Part shown: positions 1 through 33,938 of the stretch, one piece after another
How positions within the stretch are numbered: position 1 is the first letter of the stretch
Layout of the letters: each line of letters opens with the position of its first letter
Assembly (NCBI GenBank): GCA_020137815.1
Contig: CM035357.1
Span: forward strand, 3,368,528-3,432,527
Reading direction: 5' to 3'
Length of the DNA: 64,000 nucleotides
Source of the DNA: Hormiphora californensis
Taxonomy: Eukaryota; Ctenophora; Tentaculata; Cydippida; Pleurobrachiidae
Program-made: the position numbers and the translations under genes
Notes under the pieces: model-generated
What the model saw: the letters and a program-made list of their open reading frames with translations, nothing else
The model's database searches: none
What the model was told of the DNA's origin: nothing

Positions 1-23780
<23,780 letters not shown>

Positions 23781-24850
23781 CTAGACGGGATCGAGAATAA
23801 AGTAGTCAGTAAACTGTAGGAAACCAACCATCAAAAAAGAGAGGAAGGCGATGGGATAGGACGAGAGAAATGATATATCATTTATTTTGTGTCGTTTTGG
23901 GTTCGTGATCTATATTTGTGAACTAGGGGCGATGTTTAAAATACACTTTAATGACAATACTGCCTCCTCGAACACTGTGGAAAATATTTTGAGTTTTTTC
24001 CCTGAATTGAAACTGCATTGGGTGTAGTGTAGAGAGATAGGAATGGGGGAAGGTTGATATATATGAGATACTGTTTTGTATTATGCAGTGTGTATGTGTG
24101 CGTGTTTTTTGTTTTGTCTGGTTTTTGAAGAAAATTCTGCGTGTATTCTATGTTTTGTGATTTCATAAATCACGCGTGACACCTAACGCGTGACGTCACG
24201 TGCTTTTTGTGAAAGGGTTTTACTGTTTAGCACACATTGAGATATATTTAGTGGTGAAGTATTGTACCATCGAGTCACCATTTTGTGTGGGTAAAACTAA
24301 ACAAAAGGAGAAAGAAATATATCGATTGAGAATTGTTGCGGCTAGTTTTTCTGAGAAATTATATATCTGAGAAATACGTTGTCTCGTGTTGTGCTTTTCT
24401 TCTTAAACACTTGAGATACCAAGTTTTCCTTCGAAAAAAAGTTTCTAAAAAGTCGCTTATGTATCTTCATGGTACGGGGCGCGCTAGAAATTCGCGTTTC
24501 ATCTGCCGAGGATCACTGCGCGTCATGCGCCGCGCAGTGTACTGCAAGTGCAGTGGTGAAATTACAAATTTTAAAAACTCGTGCGTCCTGTTTCAGTTTT
24601 TGAAACCCTTTTTTTCCTCCGTTTTGCGTCACCTTCACTCTCTCTCTCTAGTGCTCACTGCTCATGCTTCTGACGTCCTCTAGGACTGCATCGTATCCAA
24701 TTTATCTGCGTGCTAGCGTTTTTAATGGCAAATGAAGCAGTATTTAAGGCCAAAATCTCTCAAATAGGGATTACCGCTCCACAATTAACACCCTTATAAA
24801 CTAGTAAATCGCTCTAATCTCATTCCCGCCTCTTCCCAGTAGTGTCCAAG
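23781..24850. other. ACSBG 3' UTR and SKP1 upstream region
   Basis: Contains the ACSBG AATAAA (23,796) and, further on, a CG-rich stretch near 24,470-24,560 likely to hold the SKP1 promoter or 5' UTR. The sequence cctcttcccag just before 24,840 looks like a splice acceptor, so SKP1 may have an intron in its 5' UTR. No other coding exon was seen. Confidence 0.5.
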
Positions 24851-25535
24851 ATGCCGAACATCAAACTACAGAGTAGTGACGGAGAGATCTTTGATGTTGA
24901 CATCGCCATCGCCAAGCAGTCTGGCACTATCAGCACGATGTTGGAGGACCTCGCAATGGATGAGGAAGATGACGACCCCGTACCCCTGCCAAATGTCAGC
25001 ACTATGATCCTGAAGAAAGTGATCACGTGGTGCAAACACCACAAGGATGACCCTCCCAAGCCTGAGGATGAGGAAAATATGGAGAAGAGAACTGATGATA
25101 TTGATAGTTGGGACCAGGACTTCCTCAAGGTATCGTGGTCTAAAACTAATCGAGATGTCGAGCACTTTCTCAGATAAACTGTGAAATATAATCCATGTTG
25201 TAATATATATCTCTCCGATTATATAAACCCAATGGAGAACAACTCCCCTCCCCACATTAACCCCCCAAATACACACCACTACTAGGTTGATGAACCATAT
25301 TGTAACATTTCCACACCACCACTAGGTTGACCAAGGAACTCTATTCGAGCTGATTCTCGCTGCCAACTACCTCGACATAAAGGGGCTGCTTGAGGTGACC
25401 TGCAAAACGGTAGCAAACATGATCAAGGGAAAGAAGGCTGAGGAAATCAGGAAAGCATTCAACATCAAGAACGATTTTACCCCCGAGGAAGAGGAACAGA
25501 TTAGGAAGGAAAATGAGTGGTGTGAGGATCCTTAG
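24851..25535 (+). CDS. SKP1: SKP1, adaptor subunit of SCF ubiquitin ligases
   Basis: Exons 24851-25129 and 25326-25535 join in phase 0 to 162 residues, the usual SKP1 length. N-terminal [17 protein letters not shown] and the BTB/POZ-fold region are followed by the acidic linker ([13 protein letters not shown]) and [20 protein letters not shown]. Exon 2 has [20 protein letters not shown] and ends [15 protein letters not shown]; the NEWCE tail is the F-box-binding end. SKP1 links CUL1 to F-box proteins. The acceptor region is locally duplicated (ccactactaggttgatg at about 25,277 and ccaccactaggttgacc at about 25,315). Starting from the upstream copy leads to a premature stop, so the second is the real one. 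Confidence 0.97.
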
Positions 25536-26006
25536 ATAGAGATTGAGTGGGGCAGAGAACTGGAAACATTTTAAGGAGAAAGTGTAATCTTTTTTGTTTT
25601 GAAAGTGTATTTTTGGAGCTGGCGAGAGAGAACATTACGATCTCCAAAGTTGTTTATTAATTAGTCCTAATTAAAATTTACCCTTTTTTCACGCATCCAT
25701 AGTTCCTTTGTGCACGTGTTGTTCGCGTCCTATATTGTGTCTTGGTCACTACTACTTACATATTACTATTTGTAAAAAAGTAACTGTTTGTTTTGTTTTG
25801 TCTCTCCTTAATTCCAATATCCTCCCTACAGTTCCTTGCCTAGCTATACTGTGTTTCGCGCGCCCCGCCCGCAAAGGAGGGTTAGAACATAACAAACAGT
25901 TCCCATCCCTATTAAAAAGACCCATCAATAATCAATTATACACCCACCCCAATAATTGTTCTCCCTTCTTTATTTTCCCTAGCTACGTACGATATGACAT
26001 GACAAT

Positions 26007-29000
26007 ATGGGACAGGGACAGTCACAGAGACAGAATGATTACGTCATTGAAGAAAATGATGATGAACCAGTTATCATCAGAGAGGTAAAGTCAGAAGTGG
26101 GCAGGTCGGTAGAACTTCGACAGAATTTAGGGCAGGCCAATTTAGGGCAGGTCTAAATTTAGGGCAGGTCTGAATTTAGCGCGGGTCTGAATTTAGGGCA
26201 GGTCAATTTAGGGCAGGTCTGAATTTAGGGCAGGTCAATTTAGGGCAGGTCTGAATTTAGGGCAGGTCTGAATTTATGGCAGGTCTGAATTTAGGGCAGT
26301 TCTGAATTTAGGGCAGGTCTGAATACTCAGAGTGACTGAGAGTTAGTCAGATGAGAGTGAGTTAGGAGGATACAAATATTTAGGAATTCTTTGGGGGAGA
26401 TTTAATATTATTTACTTGTTACAATAGTTATGGAGAGATATTAGAAGATAAGAATTTGGGTCAATGTTTTAGATGAGTAGTATATAGTAGCACTGGCAGG
26501 TTTTCACACGTCTGAGTGTATAAGTGTTGCGAGTGCTCTCTCTGTTGTTTTTTGAGTTAGAGGGTATTTCTAAGGTGGGGGCTCTGCCCCACACCCCCGT
26601 TTAAGGTAGGGGGGGGGGGGTGACACGTAACACTTTGTAACACTTTGTAACATGTAACGTGCACAAAAAATTTTCTGCACATGTTACAAAGTGTTACATA
26701 GTGTTACAAAGTGTTACATAGTGTTACAAAGTGTTACAAAGTGTTACATAGTGTTACATAGTGTTACATAGTGTTACAAAGTGTTACATAGTGTTACAAA
26801 GTGTTACATAGTGTTACAAAGTGTTACAAAGTGTTACATAGTGTTACAAAGTGTTACATAGTGTTACAAAGTGTTACATAGTGTTACAAAGTGTCACAAA
26901 GTGTTACATAGTGTCACAAAGTGTTACAAATTGTTACAAATTGTTACAAATTGTTACAAAATATTTACAAAATATATAAGACTGTTGGTGAATAAGTAAT
27001 TTGAACGACTTTGGTGTCTTTCTAGAACACATATAAAAGTTTTAGATCATTTCTAGGGTTAAAACATACACTTTTTTACTAATTTGCGCATGTTTTGAGC
27101 CTCCAATGTCATCGACTGTGGAAATCAGGGCTGAAATAGTCCATTTGGTAAAGAAAAATATGAACTTTAGACAATGGTAAAGTTTTTAGAGTGATATTAA
27201 AAGTATTGTGCCTCTCAGAGGCCCCCAATGTGCTGAGTCACCTGTGAGTTGTGACCCAATCGACTTTTTTTTTCATTGGTAATCGACTCTTTGTACTCAA
27301 TAAGATGATATACAACGTTTCTGTTGGAAAAAGAAATAAAATTTTTCCAAATTCAATTTTTTGGACAAAGATTGAAAATTTGCTTCGCTACAAATCCTTG
27401 TGTTTTTGTAAATATTTCGTAACAATTTGTAACACTTTGTAACAATTTGTAACACTTTGTGACACTATGTAACACTTTGTGACACTTTGTAACACTATGT
27501 AACACTTTGTGACACTTTGTAACACAATGTAACACTTTGTAACACTATGTAACACTATGTAACACTTTGTAACACTATGTAACACTATGTAACACTTTGT
27601 AACACTATGTAACACTTTGTAACACTATGTAACACTTTGTAACACTATGTAACACTATGTAACACTTTGTAACATGTAACGTGCACAAAAAGTTTTCTGC
27701 ACATGTTACAAAGTGTTACAAAGTGTTACGTGTCACCCCCCCCCCCCCAAGGTAGGGGGCTCCGGGCTGTGCGCCCACACCCCCCCTCTTGGGCCCGGGG
27801 CACTTGACAGTGCTATGATTTGTGAGTTTAGATGGCGGACAAAAAGTCGAATTTCGACATTTTTAGCGGACAGAAACTCACCTTGGCCCCCACAACTCGA
27901 ACAGGTGAGTTAGTGTCCGCCCGGACTCTAACTCACCGTAAATAGTGCTAAACAGAGTTCGAGTTCGAGTTATCGTCCGTTCGAGTTTCTGTCCGGTACC
28001 CGTAGCCCGTAGCGCCTAGCATTTTACAGTCCGTGCTGACGGCTCGGCTCACCCTACACGTATATAGGGATGGAAAGCGATAGAAACCTTCCCCGAATCG
28101 TATCTCATATCGTCTAACACTCCTGTTCTATTATATATCTCGTATCGTCTCACACCGCTAATAAGCTCCCCCGGACCCCGAATCACATTCACATGCTTAG
28201 TATTCAGACCTGCCCTAAATTCAGACCTGCCCTAAATTGACATGCCCTAAATTCCGAACTGCCCTAAATTCAGACCTGCCCTAAATTCAGACCTGTCCTA
28301 AATTCAGAACTGCCCTAAATTCAGAGCTGCCCTAAATTCAGACCTGCCCTAAATTCAGAGCTGTCCTAAATTCAGAGCTGCCCTAAATTCAGACCTGCCC
28401 TAAATTGAGCTGCCCTAAATTGACCTGCCCTAAATTCTGTCGAAGTTCTACCGACCTGCCCAGAAGTGATTTAATTAATTAAATTTAGTTAATTAAATCA
28501 GAGTTAAGTAGTATTGTTCGTATTATTGTTATTAGTTAAGGGCAGGTCGAGTGAAAACAAGAGAAGAATTGAAATCTAGAGAAGCTAACTCGTGAATAAA
28601 ACAAAAAGCACTGTTATTGATTATGTTTAGGCTATATAAGGATAGTTACTGCAATTATAGAGGTAAAATATCTTAGGGAGAGGATAATTGACAAAGCAGT
28701 AGGCCACAAAGGATCTGACGCAACAAAAGGCTGAGAGTGGGGTAGGAGTAGGTGACTTTTACCCGTCTTACACAGAACGTCAATAACAACTCTGTGTGAG
28801 AACTGAGAGCCCATATTTTGTACCTTTTTTGCACGTGCTATGTTGTCCTCCGATTCTGAGCTTTCTTCTTCCTCGTCGTTATATCCGGTAAATCTTGTAG
28901 ATCTTTGAAAGATTTTATCTGTTCCCAATGACTGGGAATATGCAGGTAAAATCGTTGAGCAAAATGTCAAAACAGCTATTTATTCTCTCCCAGGTAAAAC

Positions 29001-29162
29001 CGGTAGAAAAACATCGTCACAACGAACATGCAGTGCCAGTTCTCTTCAAGTGGTCCGTTCCTGTGGCTGATTTAGCAGCGGGTGTTTGCGTTGGTGGGAC
29101 ATTCAATAAATGGGCTAAACATCCCATGAAACGGGCTGAGGGGGAATACGTTGAATCAATTG
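26007..29162 (+). CDS. PRKAB: AMPK beta subunit-like protein, N-terminal exons
   Basis: Exon 26007-26084 encodes MGQGQSQRQNDYVIEEND…, with Gly2 followed by polar residues, as in the N-myristoylated start of AMPK beta. Exon 28994-29162 joins in phase 0 and encodes VPVLFKWSVPVA…GVCVGGTFNKWAKHPMKR…GEYVESIG, which matches the first half of the glycogen-binding CBM48 domain (FRW…LSGSFNNW…). AMPK beta scaffolds the alpha and gamma subunits and senses glycogen. The remaining CBM and C-terminal exons were not found up to the right edge, so the gene is either very long, rearranged or truncated. Intron 1 is almost entirely a 2.36-kb foldback inserted 7 nt after the donor. Confidence 0.7.
26100..28460. 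mobile_element. Foldback element FB-3 (2.36 kb, 8-bp target duplication)
   Basis: Ends GGCAGGTCGGTAGAACTTCG / reverse complement, flanked by cagaagtg at 26,092-26,099 and 28,461-28,468. The outer arms are minisatellites of aatttagggcaggtctg (left to about 26,330, right from about 28,205). Inside is a second palindrome (about 26,610-27,750) whose arms are 10-bp repeats of agtgttacat, capped by G-runs/C-runs and tgacacgtaac. A non-palindromic centre lies at about 26,990-27,410. No transposase frame is present. Confidence 0.9.
28824..28918 (-). other. Possible unassigned minus-strand exon
   Basis: A 95-nt stretch between an acceptor (gggaacag) and a donor (gtacaa) is open and encodes IFQRSTRFTGYNDEEEESSE…ARAKK, acidic and charged. 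It lies opposite the AMPK beta intron, about 75 nt from its second exon. No family was recognised and no partner exon found. Confidence 0.2.
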
Positions 29163-29347
29163 GTGAGTTTTACTAAATCGAATCAAAATGTGATTATTTA
29201 GACCTCGGAGTTCGGATCACATTCTGATATATTATTATGAGTGAGATCTGATCAGGATTGAATTGAATTCTGGTCTATGTTACAATGTTACACTGTTATA
29301 CTGTTACACTATTACACTGTTACGTTGGCCGGTTTTGTGTTGTTGTG

Positions 29348-29380
<33 letters not shown>

Positions 29381-29640
29381 CTTGTGTCGTGTGTAGATTG
29401 TAGAATGTGCATATAATATGGCTTCTCCTATTTTTGTTCTTCTCCGCCAGTTACTCGCTCTATCTCTCCTTACATCTTTTCCTCCCGCCACTGTGAATCA
29501 CAGTCTGTGATAAGCATTCCACGACTCACAAACTACAGAGCTCAAATAATTTGTTAGGGTTTGGATCTCTAAGTTAAGATAAAGATTGATCAGGGGGAGG
29601 GATCAGTATAATTGTGTGCATGTGCGTCAGTGTGATGATG

Positions 29641-29706
29641 TGTTCTATCACAGCTGTGACGGATGCCGTGTTTGCTAGTCGTTGCAAACACGGCATCCGT
29701 GACAGA
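29641..29706. repeat. Palindrome of about 66 bp (CACGGCATCCGTC arms)
   Basis: gtgacggatgccgtgtttgc… pairs with …gcaaacacggcatccgtgac around a short centre (tagtcgtt). It overlaps the left side of a degraded CCCCGATTTAC MITE. Confidence 0.75.
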
Positions 29707-29793
29707 CCATGTATAACAACTGTGACTCCGATGTACCGGGCAAAACCCTTTCCCCGAGTATCCCGGTAAATCGGGCCGTCACTTTTCACTTAC

Positions 29794-30304
29794 ATTTGTC
29801 GTGTTCACCAAATGCCTGTATTTCATACAGCTGGATACACGCTTCTGTGCTCTTTTTAAGTCTAATCACAACAACTTCAACAAGACGTACTGATCCACAT
29901 TTTATTGTGTGAGATGCATTAACAGTATCCAGTGTTACAGTACCACATAGAATCTCTTGTCCGCTGATCATATCTTCTTCGTAAATCCGGGCTCCTTGAA
30001 ACCGTTTGTAATGCTGGTTACCAGTATGCATAGGATAGATAACAAAGTGATCAATCCAACTTGGCCACCTTAGCCACAGTTTTAGCCACATCTCTTGTCC
30101 TTGCTTGTTACATACCGTGTGTGCCATAGTTTGAAGATTTCCATCGATGGCATTGGAAGCCGAATATGAATCATTTGTATTTTTTGGAATGAAGGTAGAG
30201 GAGAGATTGGCATTGGTGAAGGGGGCTTGGAACTGGTTTACGCATTGGGCAGGTCTCATGGCCAGGTGGATTATAATTAATCCGAGGGTAAATATGTTGG
30301 CCAT
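29794..30304 (-). CDS. Secreted protein with F5/8C (discoidin/fucolectin-like) domain, first exon
   Basis: Starts with a signal peptide (MANIFTLGLIIIHLAMRPAQC), followed by ~145 residues with SASNAIDGNLQT, WLKLWLRWPSWIDHFVIYPM, RFQGARIYEED and a C-terminal LYEIQAFGE, the pattern of F5/8 type C / fucolectin galactose-binding domains (usually carbohydrate or lipid binding). The frame continues two codons to a stop at 29,786, but a perfect donor (gtaagt) at 29,793 suggests splicing to a further exon that I could not find. Downstream is MITE debris and a palindrome (29,641-29,706). Confidence 0.65.
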
Positions 30305-30423
30305 TCTTAAACATAAATCAGGTTGTTAGCTACAAACTATTCACACACAAAGTCAAAAATACACACTGCACGAAGCATAGTTGTCAACGATTGACTGGAC
30401 GAAAGAAGCAGTACACTCCTCTG

Positions 30424-30427
<4 letters not shown>

Positions 30428-30510
<83 letters not shown>
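30428..30510. repeat. (CT)n microsatellite
   Basis: Pure dinucleotide tract. Confidence 0.95.
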
Positions 30511-30512
<2 letters not shown>

Positions 30513-30858
30513 TTTGTTAATGGTATTCAAAAGGCAGACGTGTTTTGTCCAGAGAGAGAGAAAGAGGTAAAGCAAAGTACGGTTGATATAGCAGGGGTAT
30601 AGCAGATAGCTGTCCGTTCACCTAAAAGGAATGTAGTACGCTGAACCTAGTCATAGAGTCGTAATTCTTAGGTCTAGGGGACTGTCACCAAGGAAGTCGC
30701 GAGTGATTACCCATACAAACATTGTGTCAAAATATCAGAGTGTTTGGAATTCTATTTTGCGAGATATAAAGGCCAACAATATACCCTCCCTTTTTTGGCC
30801 CAACCAGTATGTTTGGTTTGTGCCGCTCATCTGGGACTGTAAACAGTCACACAGCCAG

Positions 30859-31364
<506 letters not shown>

Positions 31365-32043
31365 GTATGTATGCTCAATATGAATTTGGCAACGGTCATG
31401 TCTCAAGTGTGTAGTGTGTTATAAAATGCCACATGTTAGTATGTAGCATTTATATAATATCATTTTCTCATAACACACACGTCACACATACACATAGGTA
31501 TAATGTATATATTGCCTCCAATTCATAACTACTGTCTACTAATAATGTCAGGAATCTAATAAGAGAAGCCTCTAAAAGTGTACATGTAGAAATAGACACA
31601 GTATGTTCAAGTAAGTTTATTCTTGTCTCTCCGTGTGTGTATCTGTGTGACAAGTGTGTGTGTGTGTGTCTCTGTGTGACAAGTGTGACATATGTGTCTG
31701 TGTGTGTTAATCTCTGCTAGGTGGCTTATAGGATCGAATTGTTATCCCCTCGGCCCTCCTACTATTTCTTCTTTCCTTAAGCATGCATCAAACATTTTGT
31801 TTACAGAGTTGTTCAAAAACGCCAGTCACCCTGTGTGTGTGTGTGTGTGTGGCTCTAGGTTATAGCGTACCAAACTCTGCCGCACGACAGAACGGTGTTG
31901 CAACCTGTCATAAAGTCTGTGGTCTGTATGAAAGATAGTAGCTAAAATATCACGCTCAAAAGTACACCAAAATCAAACAAAATTTCTCTGATATTCTAAC
32001 TGTTTGTGGTCTGTATTGGGGCACTCTCACGCAAGCTTTTTGT

Positions 32044-32205
32044 CCTGTCAGCTTCTGAGTCTGGAACAAGGTAACGTTTTGCCTTTGAGAGAGTCTTGAG
32101 TTTGGTTTAGTCTGGATCAAGGTAACGTTTTGCCTTTGAGAGTGTCTTGAGTTTAGTTTGGTCTGGAACAAGGTAACGTTTTGCCTTTGAGAGTGTCTGG
32201 AATCC
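32044..32205. repeat. 54-bp minisatellite, three copies
   Basis: Each copy contains ggaacaaggtaacgttttgc followed by ctttgagagtgtc. Confidence 0.9.
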
Positions 32206-32899
32206 CGATGTATACCGTGTTTTGAATAGTCACTTACATTCACAATATAAACTTTACACAATCTGTGAACAGACAATACGGACAGGTGAACTTACAGAAT
32301 TTTGATGGATGATTGGTACCGTGATGTTGTTGATGATGAGATGAGAGGTGACAGGTGTATCCATTTCCAGTGGAGATCAAGATAAACAAAAACGATTAAA
32401 GACAGATAAGGGGTAGGACTGAATGTAGCACCAATAGACTGTAAAATGTTCTAGAATACTATGCGGATGGGACAGATAAGAACATTTGTTAATTGTTACA
32501 CTCGATAAGCGACATAGTGCACCAAAACACAAGGATTGTCTCTGTAGTGTGGTGTTTCGGAATGTCCGTTATATTGGGAGAGGTGGGTGGGGGAGGGCGG
32601 TGGGTAGTATTGGCCAAAAATTTAGCTGTAATTTAGTGATGAGACTAGGCCAGGCCCGTGAGACAGTTCAGTGGTAACTGGGAGGTCATGTGTGCTGGAA
32701 ATGGGTATTTGAGACGGATTTAAGTTGCATTTTAGTGAGGGGAAGAGCCCTTATTGATGTCTGAGACAAGCAAAAGTGAAACGAACTGCAACGTAACGAA
32801 CGAGTAATATTAAAACTTAAGTCTGTGAATTCATAATAAATAACAGAACAAAGAATATGTATTGTGTATTAGGGGTGAAAAAATTCAAGAGGTTACACA

Positions 32900-33155
32900 G
32901 CGTCATACACATTTTCATTTGGAATTTTCACTTGGAACTTTCACCCGAAAACCACCCACGCGCACGCACGCGCAAGCCCCAAACACAAGCCAGAACCATG
33001 GGACCTTCACTAAAGTGATCCTTGGATCAAAACAAATAAGTTAGTGAAGGTCCCGTGCTTCCAACTCGTGTTTGAAGCCCGCACGCACACACGCGCGGAT
33101 GGCTCCCAAACGAAAACTCCAAATGAAAATTCCAAATAAAAATGTGTATGACGGA
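32900..33155. repeat. Diverged palindromic MITE-like sequence
   Basis: Left arm gcgtcatacacattttcatt and right arm aaatgtgtatgacg are inverted copies with scattered mismatches across ~110 bp. Both arms carry a CGCACGCRCG stretch and a cgggaccttcact motif near the centre. Confidence 0.7.
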
Positions 33156-33665
33156 CTGTTAGACAAGACAACTTTTTCTGCATAATAATCTCAACGCTTC
33201 GAAAATCATAATAGGTTATAAAACGCGACATCTACGATCACGTGACCGAATTTCGTTGTGAATTGTATTGAAAGTAGTAGTGTATTATATGTCATTACTG
33301 CTAAAAAACAAAGACCTGGAAACCGACATGAGTTTCCAATTTTGTAACTGGTCCCTAAATGCTCTACTACCTCAATCAAGCTTGTCCAATTCTGTTTCTG
33401 TCCACTCTCACTTTAATCGTTATGCAATCATCACCTTTGTAAATGTGAGGAAACCCGAGATCCAAGGGTTGACTGCATAATAAAAAAAAAATCATAAGGG
33501 TTGTAAACGATAATAGTAATCTAAGTCAATAGGGGATTAATGCTCAATGAGCAAGCCAATGTTTAGTATCTCCGGCTTACCTCATCGAAATGGGTTTAGA
33601 GGAGAGCCGCCACTTTAGATACCAAATGAAACCATTTCAATCTAAACCAATCTCGACCGTCTTAC

Positions 33666-33937
33666 CGTGTTGTATAAGGACCTCTACTATATCCTCCCAC
33701 CCCTGGTAACATGTCCGTGTAGTGGCGTGTAGGCCACCTATCCTTCTCATTCACAACATCTGTGCAGTTGGAGGTGGATATTAAATATATCCTGGTGAAA
33801 ATCTAAGTCTCTAGGAAAAATGTTCTCGAATATTTCTGGCCGATTACACTGTATCTCGATGAAACAAACACTCTATCCCAGGGTCCCTCTCCAATATCTC
33901 TCTGACTTGGTCAGTACACCCCTTCTCAGCTGCATTT
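33666..33937 (-). pseudogene. Broken ankyrin-repeat exons
   Basis: Minus strand 33,937-33,850 reads AEKGCTDQVREILERDPGIE, then hits a stop. 33,759-33,666 (between cag and gtaag) shows ankyrin pieces in three different frames: VNEKDR, then AYTPLHGH, then WEDIVEVLIQHG. The order fits one ankyrin repeat, so at least two frameshifts are needed. Parent gene unknown; the neighbouring foldback abuts the first piece. Confidence 0.45.
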
Positions 33938-33938
33938 A

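Larger units (their letters stand above)
31369..33660. other. Intergenic, no gene recognised
   Basis: Holds GT-rich tracts (about 31,640-31,700 and 31,835-31,850), a three-copy ~54-bp minisatellite (32,044-32,205), a diverged palindrome (32,900-33,155) and otherwise unremarkable AT-rich DNA. Confidence 0.5.
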
